DNA of 64,000 bases from Iris pallida (taxonomy: Eukaryota > Streptophyta > Magnoliopsida > Asparagales > Iridaceae). This document shows positions 45,097 to 54,270 of the stretch, in pieces. The stretch spans positions 6,798,002 to 6,862,001 of the forward strand of contig JANAVB010044017.1 in NCBI GenBank assembly GCA_029216955.1, in the 5' to 3' direction. Both the position numbers and the translations under genes were made by a program. Position 1 is the stretch's first letter, and every line of letters starts with the position of its first letter. The notes under the pieces are model-generated. The model ran no database searches. It had not been told where the DNA came from and was given only the letters and a program-made list of their open reading frames with translations.

Positions 45097-47020
45097 TCAC
45101 TGAGGACCCCTGTCGCACATCTGGGCTAGCATGTACTCATACTGCTCCTGTGTGAGCTGCACTGTAGGGGCAGTAGGAGGCAGTGCAATGTCTGGAGTCG
45201 GCGCCGTCGATGGACTGGGAGGACGTATCTGCTCCAGCTCTCGCAGTCGCTCGCCATGCGCAGCAAGGGTACTCACCATCCTCTCAGTACTCTCCTCAAT
45301 CGAAGTTTGTACCTGAGTGAGTGAGGCAGCTCGACCTGTCTAACCTCTGTACGCTGCATAGACTCGGTGAGCGTGTGCAAGCTGGCAGCTGTAGCCTGCT
45401 ACAGACTCATCAGCTCCTCGACCGCATCAAATCGTCCGGTGATCATTGGATCGTCGCTCTGTGATATGGTGATCAGAAATCTGCTGCTGCAACTCGCAAC
45501 GCAGCTCGTCGATCTGACAACCAATATCCTGAGCTCGTGATGACGCCTGCGAAGCTGGAGACTGCGTACTGACAGAGGGGGCCCGGGATGACTCTGAAGC
45601 CAAATAGGTGCCGTAGGATCCCGTACCGTAGTACGTACTCTTCTGAAGACCGCCAACGGCGGTCATCTAGAGGTCGTCCTACGATGGAACTGTAGGCGGC
45701 TGGGAGGAAGTACCAGCCCCTTCCTCTGCTGGCGCACTAGCAGCAGCAGCCGCCTCCTTTTGTAGCCGAAGAAACTCGGCCTAGAAAAATGTTTGCTAAC
45801 GTGTAAGTGTTTGCTAAAGTCTATATTGATATCTATTTTCCTGTTTTCTAAATTATAGTAAATAAATATAAAGAATAGAACGTACATATGCCTGCGTCGC
45901 CCTCTCGTCAATGAACTCCCCAGCCCTCCGATGGGTGATCAGGAAGACGGTCACTATGTTCGGGTCCTCACCCTTTTTTACCTGTTAAAATATATTATCT
46001 ATTATTAGTATTAAACATTCTATCCAACTATATATAAAATGATGTCCGTCATAGAAAATGTACCAGACGACAAAAATGCTCCGTCATCGGAATGGAGCCA
46101 CCACACCACTTACTGGCGCTCGATCGCGCCACCTTGGCCTTGTCAGACCGCTCCTGGTACCTGGCCTCGTCGAATCTAGCCTCCATCGCAGTCCACTGCT
46201 CTGGCGTGATCCAACCATGGATCGGCTTTCCGGAGCGATCACGAGACTTCTGGTCGTGGATCGCATCACGGATGAGCTTGCCTGCGACGGCAGAAAATTG
46301 GGCCTCGATTTTCGCCGTCCGGTGTGGTGGATTGAAATAGGTCCTCTATAAGAAGTAAAATAGAAAAGTTATATAATATACACAAATAATTATTAAAACT
46401 TAAAAATAAACAAATTTTTAACCTTGAAGTGGGCCAACCAAAAGGCCTTCCTATCTGCGGGAGCATCTGAGTAGTTAATCCAAGGCCCACCATAGTTCTG
46501 CCTCAAAAATAATCCCAACTGTCTCTGTACTGCAGGAGGCCGATATCTATACAATAATAAATTTCATGAATGTATATGTACATATAATCATTTGAGAAAT
46601 ATATATTAACTAATTAACTTACTTCGTAGGCCCGTCCGTCCAAATCTCCATACGCGTCTCGTCCGGGGGAGCGCATGGAGGGTCGCTCTCACCTCCTGCC
46701 TGGGCAGGATCAGTCTGATCGCCGTCCTCCATATGCTCGGTGTCGGCTCTCTCCATAGAGTCGTCGACAGGAGGAATGCTGGACACGGAAGGAATGCTGG
46801 ACGCGGGATCAGGAATGCTGGACGACGAGGGAGGAGTCGCCAACCTGCTGGAACTATCCTGTCCCGGTAATGAACCGGAAACAGAACGGTACACTGGCGT
46901 ACTCGGAGATGAGGATGAGGGTACGAAATCTGCATCCCCAGCCCGAAGCGGATGGGACTGCCTAATATAATATTCTCCGTGCCATCCTCCTCCTGGTCTA
47001 GTCATACCTGATAATAACAT
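45097..47020 (-). pseudogene. CACTA second gene, plant transposase (Ptta/En/Spm, TNPA-like)
   Basis: Five exons can be placed by clean GT-AG borders that keep frame: 47020-46623, 46546-46423, 46345-46064, 45980-45896 and 45780-45097. Exon 1 is Ser/Pro/acidic. Exons 2-4 carry the conserved core: RPPAVQRQLGLFLRQN, FNPPHRTAKIEAQF, the SASKWCGGSIPMTEHF stretch and VFLITHRRAGEFIDERA, as in plant transposase family 24. Exon 5 has a coiled-coil-like AEFLRLQKEAAAAAS start, then two in-frame stops (about 45682 and 45668) and a frame change near 45430. The C-terminal ERLRELEQIRPPSPS is near 45210-45255. Such proteins bind the subterminal repeats. Confidence 0.8.
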
Positions 47021-47177
47021 ATGAAAATAAAATAAATATACATATTTATATAATAGACATCACAGATTTTTGAAAAATCTCATAGTCACAGATAAAAGTG
47101 TCACTAAAGTGTCATAGATTTATATGATAAAAGTGTCACTAAAGTGTCAAATATGATGATAAAACAAACGTACAGAT

Positions 47178-47936
47178 TTAATCCTCTTCTGAAAATTTAT
47201 CTAGTTCGTTTAGCTCTTCTTCTTCTTCTTCTTCTTCTTCTTCTTCTTCTTCTTCTTCTTCTTCTTCCTCTTCTACATCTTCACTTTCATCTGCATCTTC
47301 CTCTTCAGATAATTCTACTTCTTCTACACAATTAAATGTGTAATGAGAAACTTTCGTCGTGTCCACTTCTATAATATTTGTTACAAGAGGTAGTTCATCC
47401 TTCTGATAAGCTATATCGTCAACCTCAAAGGTATTTCTAGCTTTGATCTTGCATACTGCCCACCAGTCCGACCTTGTTGTTCCCCGTTTAGGATAACTTG
47501 TGAAGTACATGAGCTGAGCCTGACTTGATAGGACAAATGGTTCATAGGCTTGATATCGACGCAGATAGTTTATATCCACAAGACCGTGCTTGTCTACTTT
47601 CCAACCTTGACCTTCAATCGGATCGAACCAATCACACCTGAATAACACAATTTTAGCAGGCTCTATTCCATAACTATATGTCAGCTCCACAATCTCCCGT
47701 AGGATGCCATAGAAATCGTTGCCCGCATCAACATCTTTGTAGTTCGAAGATCTGATACACAAACAGCTGTTTTTGGTGGAATCGAGATCCACAAAGTTGT
47801 CTCTGATCGGGCAAGTTGTTGACTTGAACCTAAACCCATTAACATAGTAGCTTGGCCATATTTTTGCAGCATAAATTGGTCCCTTGGCTAGCGTTCTAAT
47901 AGACTCATTCTCAAGTCTTGCGTATGGACGATCGAC
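47178..47936 (-). pseudogene. CACTA TNP2 last exon (DUF4216 region, acidic tail)
   Basis: After an acceptor at 47937-47938 the exon encodes LAKGPIYAAKIWPSYYVNGF, then GNDFYGILREIVEL, IVLFRCDWFDPIEGQG and EPFVLSSQAQLMYFTSYP. These are the hallmarks of the domain (DUF4216) that ends TNP2-type CACTA transposases. The tail is a run of about 18 Glu encoded by a CTT microsatellite on + (about 47215-47266). The frame ends at TAA 47178-47180 and has no internal stop. The preceding exons lie at 59421-59872, displaced by element E. Confidence 0.85.
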
Positions 47937-48010
47937 CTAAATACCACAAAAAAATAAATTAAGCTCATTCTCAAGTGCATATTGTAGAAGCATGGAAAAT
48001 ATTGCTTTTA

Positions 48011-48060
48011 GTCCTATATCGGAAAGGAGAAGAAGAAAGGGCTCACTCCATTCTATAAAT
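48011..48060 (+). promoter_or_regulatory. snRNA-type promoter in element E 5' LTR (USE decayed) plus TATA
   Basis: GTCCTATATCG (48011-48021) is a two-transition variant of the intact box in the 3' LTR. TATAAAT follows at 48054-48060 with 32 bp between, identical spacing to the 3' LTR copy. Confidence 0.55.
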
Positions 48061-48110
48061 AGAGCCCCCTTGCCTCCTTTGAAAAGGGCACCAACTTCTC
48101 TTCCCTCCTT

Positions 48111-48341
48111 CCTCTTCCTACTACGCACCTTCGGGTGCTAAGTCGAAGAAGTCTAGGGCATTGCGGGCTCAACAAGCCCAGTCAACTGTCCAAACTACTG
48201 ACCATCAGAGAGTCCCGCTAACTGTCATACAGACCTCTGATGGAAAGTTGTACAGAACCGCCCGTGTCCAGCCCCCGGCAAAAAATGGACAGAATGGTTC
48301 TCAAAAGTCTCCTTACTAGCCTCAGATCAGGGAGCAAATAC
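48111..48341 (+). repeat. Copy of the 3' part of ORF1 inside element E 5' LTR
   Basis: This segment is homologous to 50752-50970, the last third of ORF1 and its stop region. Shared stretches include CTCTTCCTACTA, AAGAAGTCTAGG, GACCATCAGAGAG, AAGTTGTACAGAAC and CAGGGAGCAAATA. It can be read as (Y)APSGAKSKKSRALRA, like APLGAKGKKSRTVRA in ORF1. The other LTR has the same copy at about 54321-54551. Confidence 0.9.
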
Positions 48342-48487
48342 GTTAGTCCCAAAATGATGGTTCCATGCGGCTCGAAATTGTCCATAGAAAAGAATAGGAT
48401 TTTCTATACGGCCCGAAAATCAATATGAAGCTTCATGCGGATCAAAACCCAGGAATCTTCATGCGGCTCACAAAACCCAGGAAGCTT

Positions 48488-48760
48488 CATACGGTTCAGA
48501 AACTTCATGCGGCTCAGAAACGTCATGCGGCCCAGAAACTTCATGCGGCCCAGAAGCTTCATGCGGTTCAGAAGCTTCATGCGGCTCAGAAATGTCATGC
48601 GGCCCAGAAACTTCATACGGCCCAGAAACTTCATGCGGCCCAGAAGCTTCATGCGGTTTAGAAGCTTCATGCGGTTCAGAAACTTCATGCGGACCAGAAG
48701 CTTCATGCGGTTCAGAAACCTTCATGCAGCTCAGAAAGGTTCATGCGGCCTTATGCGGTT
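48488..48760 (+). repeat. 18-bp tandem array in element E 5' LTR
   Basis: About 14 units of consensus TTCATGCGGCTCAGAAAC, with ...CCCAGAAGC variants. Another array is in the 3' LTR (about 54690-54945). Because the unit is a multiple of three and lacks stops, it creates spurious ORFs on both strands. Confidence 0.93.
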
Positions 48761-48934
48761 TGAAGATAGACTGAACAGCTGGCCATAATTGCTCTGATAT
48801 AAAGTGGCAGTTCTGACGGCTCTAACATAATGAAGAGACACGTCATGCTCATCAAAAGACGAGAAAATCTCTGAGATAGCCGGCTCAGTTCACAAATTCC
48901 AAGGAGGATTAATTATGCAGACCGCCTAGGCCAC

Positions 48935-49245
48935 CCTTATGCGGTTCAGTTGGGGGCCACCCTTATGCGATTCAGTTGGAGGCCATCCTTATGCGGCTCA
49001 GTTGGGGGCCATCCTTATGCGGCTCAGTTGGGGGCCATCCTTATGCGGCTCAGTTGGAGGCCATCCTTATGCGGTTCAGTTGGAGGCCACCCTCATGCGG
49101 CTCGGCTGTGGGGCCATCCTTATGCGGCTCGGTTGTGAGGCCATCGTCATGCGGCTCGGTTGTGAGGCCACCCTCATGCAGCTCAATTAGTAGACCACAC
49201 TCATGCGGCTCTGCCAGGGTGCCCCGTTCATGCGGCTCGCTGTAT
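48935..49245 (+). repeat. 26-bp tandem array in element E 5' LTR
   Basis: About ten units of consensus CAGTTGGGGGCCATCC plus TTATGCGGCT, degenerating to the right. The 3' LTR copy is split by solo LTR F (55129-55255 and 58553-58740). Confidence 0.92.
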
Positions 49246-49901
49246 AAATGACAGTTGGGACACGTGACAGAAGATTGACTAAGACTTATCCACTCGGATT
49301 CAGTAAATCATAACAATACAGATTTATTACAATCATCATAACTGCCCAGATCGATTTCCAACAAGCAATGCAGATTTATTGCAATCATCATAACTGTCCG
49401 GATCGATTTCCAACAAACAATACAGATTTGTTGCAATCAACATAATAGCCCAGATTGATTTCCAACAAACAAGATCAAGGTTAATCGTAACCAATCCCTA
49501 ACCGCCCACTTTTCAATGAGCAATTACTGTACACCCTACTTATCACAAAGCCCTATAAATAGCAAGGTGCTATTATCTTGCAAAACCTGGACACAGAGAG
49601 CGGCGGAGACATAGAGTAATACGCATAGAGCCCGAGCAGAGAGACTAGCAACTCCCGTACACACAAAGAGCATTTCTTCGCCAGAGTAGAAGCTACGTTC
49701 GATCGTCCAAGAAGTAAGGCAGAGTATCACTTTTTCGAGCCTCTATCGTCACCCTCCCAGAAAAAACTAAACAATTGTACTTAGATTGCTTTTTTTAGGT
49801 TTTATTCCTAGGCTCTCTTTGTACGAGCGAGTTTGTATTGTGAAGTAAAAGTCCAGTCCTTTCATAAAACTGTTCTGTTCTTTTATAATCAATGGCAAAC
49901 A
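49246..49901 (+). promoter_or_regulatory. Element E U5-side LTR region with second TATA box
   Basis: Three direct copies of a ~55-bp unit with TGCAGATTTATTGCAATC and GATCGATTTCCAACAA (49300-49470) are followed by TATAAAT at 49554-49560. The sequence from about 49700 to 49901 is conserved with element C's LTR end. The TATA is repeated at 59049-59055. Confidence 0.65.
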
Positions 49902-49904
49902 CGA

Positions 49905-49922
49905 TGGCGACTCTGCTGGGGA
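49905..49922 (+). other. Element E primer binding site (tRNA-Arg type)
   Basis: TGGCGACTCTGCTGGGGA starts three bases after the LTR. This is the Ogre-type PBS, complementary to a tRNA-Arg 3' end, and differs from the initiator-Met site of element A. Confidence 0.85.
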
Positions 49923-49981
49923 CTAACTTCTCCACTGCTGAAAAGTTGGTGACGTAATCGGACGCAGCCAAGCTTGGCTCC

Positions 49982-50947
49982 ATGCAACAGATGCTGGTCG
50001 TCCGCTTCGACCAGCAGGCGTTTGAAGAAATGCTCTCCGACGGGAGCGCTAGCCCGGTCCAGAAGCGAACCCGCACTAAGAAGGCCCGCAAGGAGTGGAG
50101 GCCCAAGACTTTCGCTCCTCCCCAAGCTTTGGAAGAGGCGTTCTGTACTTCCCAAGACGGCGAAGAAAACTCCCATGCGGCCCCACTTCAGGCCACAGAG
50201 ACCCCTGTTGTTCTCAAGTTCGACAGAGGAAAGCACTACGATGCTGGACTTGAGGAAGCAAATGGGGACTCTATGCGGTCCAGGAATAAGCCGCATAAGG
50301 GTGCCAGCCGCATGAAGAAGGCTCATGCGGCCAACAATTCCAGCCGCATGAAGGCTCAAGCAGCCAAATCCAGCAGCATTAATGTTGATGTGGCCACAAA
50401 TGCTAGCAGCATGAATGCTGATACGGCCACAAAAGCCAGCCGCATGAATTCTTATGCGGCCACAAATGCCATCTGCATGAATGCTGATATGGCCACAAAT
50501 GCCAGCCGCATGAATGCCCATGCTGCAGCCAAATTCAGCCTCATAAATTCTTATGCGGCCACAAATGGCAGCCGTATGAATGCTGATGCGGCCATGAATG
50601 CCAGCCGCATGAATACTCATACGGCCACCAATCCCAACCGCAGACCATCTGTTCCATACGACTCGAGTTCAGTCTTTGACTGCCTCTCATGCGGTCCTGA
50701 TCTCAGATGCTCTTATAAAGATGTGCTAGACTCTGTGCAGCATAATTTGGACTCTTCCTACTATGCACCCTTGGGTGCTAAAGGAAAGAAGTCTAGGACA
50801 GTGCGGGCTCGTCGAGCTCAGTCAGCTGTCCCAACCTCTGACCATCAGAGAGCTCCGCTTACTGTTAGGCGGGCCTCTGATAGAAAGTTGTACAGAACTG
50901 ACCGTGTCCAGGCCTCGGCGGCAAATAGACAGAGTGGTTCCCAATAG
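49982..50947 (+). CDS. Element E ORF1, protein of unknown function with 11-residue repeats
   Basis: This intact 321-codon ORF lies upstream of gag, a position used by ORF1 of Ogre elements; its role is unknown. The start MQQMLVVRFDQQ is the first ATG after the PBS in this frame. The N-terminus is basic (QKRTRTKKARKEWR, about residues 28-41). The centre, about residues 120-220, holds nine tandem 11-residue units of consensus RMNADAATNAS. The C-terminus (SVFDCLSCGPD, SSYYAPLGAKGKKSRTVRA) is conserved with element C and is also copied into E's LTRs. The repeat DNA has ATGCGGCC and GCCGCATGA in each 33-bp unit. It is the only intact ORF of E. Confidence 0.75.
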   Translation: MQQMLVVRFDQQAFEEMLSDGSASPVQKRTRTKKARKEWRPKTFAPPQALEEAFCTSQDGEENSHAAPLQATETPVVLKFDRGKHYDAGLEEANGDSMRSRNKPHKGASRMKKAHAANNSSRMKAQAAKSSSINVDVATNASSMNADTATKASRMNSYAATNAICMNADMATNASRMNAHAAAKFSLINSYAATNGSRMNADAAMNASRMNTHTATNPNRRPSVPYDSSSVFDCLSCGPDLRCSYKDVLDSVQHNLDSSYYAPLGAKGKKSRTVRARRAQSAVPTSDHQRAPLTVRRASDRKLYRTDRVQASAANRQSGSQ

Positions 50948-50975
50948 TCTTCCAATCAGGGAGCAAATATGGTGC

Positions 50976-52707
50976 CAACACACTCTTGTGCTCGGGACTC
51001 CCGGGCCTACAAATGAGTGACTTGCGTGATGTGATTCTTCACAAGCACAAGGAAAGAGAAGAGGGCTTGGTGTGCAGAGAGTCCTTTCATTGACATCACT
51101 GCACTCAAGTCATTGTCAACTGCTGCTGCAGCAAAGCGGCAGTACAAGAGGACCGACAGTCTGTCTTCCAACGACTGCAGCAGTCAGGACCGATCCTACA
51201 ACAAAGCTCAGAAGACGAGGCGCTTCATGTTGCCTCCTACAATTCTGCTCGGAAGATCCCTACCGGCAAGACGGGGAAGAAGATTAATGTTTACAGCCCG
51301 GCGATCTCTACTAGCGCGGCTAGGAAACTTTCATCTAGGCGGTTGTCCACAACCACCGCAGGAGGAGTTTATCAGGGCACCCGCTCTAAGACGAAATCTT
51401 CAACACTTGGAGATTCGTCATCTACATCTCTAGGGGTAACCGAAGCTGGGGGTAGCACCCCTCCGAACATCAACAACAATCCGGTGTTCCAAGAAGATGC
51501 ACCAGGGGAAACAATTCCCTCCATAAATACAGTAGATCCGGACGTCCCCGAGGACGTCCACAGGTCCCAAGACGAGGCAGCCTCCTATGCAGGGGGTATC
51601 ACTTCCTCTGAGTCCGAACCAGAGGAGAACATTCCTACATACCCCGATAATTTCTCGGTACAAGGGTATGATTCAGAGGGCACATACTCCATCGTTCCTT
51701 CCATCTCTCTTCATGTGAGGACGGTGTTCATGACAAACAACAACCAAGACGGTCCCAGTGATCACCAACGCATCGACACTCTGGAGGCCATACTTCACAC
51801 CTTGGTCAAGTCCGTGGACGAGATCAAAGCGGCCCTACCTGCCCTGCAAGGAAGGACGCCTGGCCAAACAAGCTTGGGTTCCGCGGTCAATGCGGACTCA
51901 AACACAACTGTGCCAAACCCGGGCGACAATCCTCCTGGAATGTCGGCTCCCACCGCTACAGACGAGGCCAGAAAGGCAAGACGAGAGGTCCAGGAGCTTC
52001 GGGCTATGTTTCACGCCCGAGAAACCTCCCAAGAACTCAGGATACGACAACAGTATCCTGCTGCATGGAGAGATGTTCCCTTCCCACCAAGATATAAACC
52101 ATTCAACATCAATTCATATGATGGAAAGACATCTGCAAGCCGGTACATCACCTACTTTGAAGTCACAACCGACCATCTGCCTCATGACGACGCCATCCTC
52201 ACGCGATTGTTCATCGGGGCATTGGAAGGGGTAGCATTTGATTGGTACCGCAATTTACCGGACAACTACATCCATTCCTTTGCTGGCTTCAAAAACATGT
52301 TCCTTAAAAGGTTCTATAAGGTAGGACAAGATGTAACAATATTCACCCTCATGGACGTTGTTCAAGGTGAGAAGGAGCTTACGAGAAACTACATTGAGCG
52401 GTTTCGCCAAACCATAATGAAATTGCCCTCTAGCAATCCAGATTCTTCCTTGATTGAAATCTTCCAAAAGAGGCCGCTTCTCACGATCAACCTATAGATG
52501 GGCAAAAGTCAGTTCAAGGACTGGAATACTTTCATCGTCAGTGCCACTAGCGCAGAAGACAAGTTGAAGAAAGCTACCCAAATGGGACTGCATCTCTCGG
52601 ATGGAGAGGATAAAGGCAAACGCCCCAATACCAACAAACAACAACGGCAAGTTCCTCAAGAAGTACTATGTCTAAACGACACCTTCCAAATATCTCTCGG
52701 ATTGTGA
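50976..52707 (+). pseudogene. Element E gag
   Basis: The clear gag frame is open from about 51343 to a TAG at 52495-52497. Upstream pieces in another frame (51113-51340) match the N-terminal gag part of element C. The core has RKARREVQELRAMFHARET, FDWYRNLPDNYIHSFAGFKN, KRFYKVGQDV and QGEKELTRNYIERFRQT (about 51970-52420). After the TAG the same frame continues with KLKKATQMGLHLSDGEDK and NTNKQQRQVPQEV to 52707. It then runs out of frame into the last codons of pol, so the nucleocapsid and all of pol are absent. A single stop plus a frame change may leave gag near-functional. Confidence 0.82.
52640..52676 (+). pseudogene. Relic of the last codons of pol fused to gag (deletion junction)
   Basis: AACGGCAAGTTCCTCAAGAA and the following TACTATGTCTAA read NGKFLKKYYV-stop, the same ending as pol of element C (18299-18340 on minus). 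It follows directly on gag sequence, with CAAC/CGGC shared at the join, so everything from nucleocapsid to integrase has been removed. Confidence 0.85.
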
Positions 52708-54177
52708 GTCATATACCCGCAGGTATCGCTGAACTTACACTCCGACTTCAAACCTCCCAGATTGTTGAGTTACGTACCCACAGGTACCACTGAACTCACT
52801 CTCTGATTACTCTGAATGACTTCCCTTGGTCATATCTATGTACCCCCTGATCATAGCTTTTCAACTGCCAGAATTTGCCTCAAAAACTATTTTCCGCACC
52901 ACCAGTGCGCAGATGGATAATAGGTCCATAAAAATTATCCTAATCTATTACTCGCACCATCGGTGTACCAATGAGTAGTAGATCCACAAAATATCATTCA
53001 AATCTATTACTCGCACTACCAGTGCACAAAAAGGGTAATAGGTCCACAAAATTCTCGAAACAACCACGTTGATGTCATCTCTGAGTTGTTTCTCTTCTAT
53101 CAAAAATAAATCACCCCTCACGTAGAACTTCTACGTCCATATTACCTCTGAGTTGTTCTATGTACCTTCCATGGTGTCCACTCCTGCCACGTCCTCATTA
53201 CCTCTGAGTAGGAAGACTCCATTGAAGAAACCCTCATATTTACCACGTCCTTATTACCTCTGTGTAAGTATGTTGATGTTCTCTCAACTTACTGTCCGTA
53301 TCCATAACACGGATATGCCACGGATAATAGGCCCACAAATGTCCATAGTTGACCACAAATATCCTCTGTTGACCACAAATGTCTTCTATTGACCATAAAT
53401 GTCCTCTGTTGACCATAAATGCTGTACTAGGTCCCCTAGTACATCCATATCTTTCCTCATCATCACATGCTTTTGGAGTCCAGCTGTTCCATAGCATTCT
53501 TTCATCCAATACATAGAACTTCCACGTTGATAGCACCTCTGAGTTGCTCTGTGTATCCTCATTAGGCCCACTCCTACCACGTCCTCATTACCTCTGAGTA
53601 GGAAGGCTCTACTTTAGACCCATATTTATCACGTCCTTATTACCTCTGAGTAAATATGTTGGTTTTCTCTCCACTTATTATCCGTACTCGCACCGCCAGT
53701 ACACAAAAAGGATAATAGGTCCATAAATGTCCTCTGTTGACCACAAATGTTGTATTAGGTCCTCTAGTACATGCACCCCTTCTTCACAATCATATGCTTC
53801 TGGAACCCAGTTGTTCCATGGCATTCGTTACCCGTTACATAGAACTTCCACGTCCATATTACCTCTGAGTGTTCTATGTATCTTCATTCCAGTTCACTCC
53901 TACCATGTCCATATCACCTCTGAGTAGGAAAGCTCTACCATCAATCTCATATTTACCACGTCTATATCACCTCTGAGTAAATATGTTGGTTCCCTCTCTC
54001 AACTTATTATCTGTACTTAAAACCAAGGTACGCCAAGGATGATAAGTCCACATAAAATCTCTAGCGGAAGTACCCAAACCTACCATGTCCATGATACCTC
54101 GGATAGGATTGCCACACCTAAACAGCTCGACTTTCCATGCTTCTTATTCAAAGTATTCCAAATTTACAATTTGAAAA
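52677..54177 (+). repeat. Element E 3' untranslated repeat region
   Basis: Non-coding repeats: about ten copies of TTACCTCTGAGT-like blocks (53085-53970) linked to CACGTCC or CCATATT, copies of TCGCACC...GTACACAAAAAGG-like blocks, and four tandem 20-bp units near AAATGTCCTCTGTTGACCAC (53337-53419). Homologous to 17353-18298 in element C but expanded. Confidence 0.85.
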
Positions 54178-54192
54178 CTTTGAAGGGGGTCA
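54178..54192 (+). other. Element E polypurine tract
   Basis: CTTTGAAGGGGGTCA directly precedes the 3' LTR start TGTAGAAG. Confidence 0.85.
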
Positions 54193-54220
54193 TGTAGAAG
54201 TATGGAAAATATTACTTTTA

Positions 54221-54270
54221 GTCCCACATCGGAAAGGAAAAGAAGAAAGGGCTCACTCCATTCTATAAAT
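54221..54270 (+). promoter_or_regulatory. snRNA-type USE plus TATA promoter in element E 3' LTR
   Basis: GTCCCACATCG (54221-54231) is exactly the plant snRNA upstream sequence element RTCCCACATCG. TATAAAT follows at 54264-54270 with 32 bp in between, close to the spacing of pol II type plant snRNA genes. It starts 28 bp inside the LTR. Activity is inferred. Confidence 0.6.

Larger units (their letters stand above)
47983..49901 (+). repeat. Element E 5' LTR
   Basis: This 1919-bp LTR runs from TGTAGAAGCATGG to ATGGCAAACA. In order it contains a snRNA-like promoter, a copy of the 3' part of ORF1 (48111-48341), an 18-bp repeat array, a 26-bp repeat array, a second TATA box (49554-49560) and the 3' end shared with element C. 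ORFs in the arrays are artefacts: the 18-bp unit has no stop in most frames. Confidence 0.92.

Noticed and set aside
48404..48790. Cluster of overlapping ORFs on both strands (HAAQK, MRPRNF and CGPETS repeats), also at 54575-54980
   Set aside because: All come from an 18-bp tandem array whose length is a multiple of three and lacks stops. It lies in an LTR and is present in both LTRs.
48935..49245. Regular 18-bp and 26-bp direct repeats, superficially CRISPR-like
   Set aside because: Units are adjacent without unique spacers, lie inside plant LTRs and have no cas genes near.
50976..51340. Several short + ORFs as separate genes between ORF1 and gag
   Set aside because: Their order matches the N-terminal gag sequence of element C, so they are frame-shifted parts of gag.
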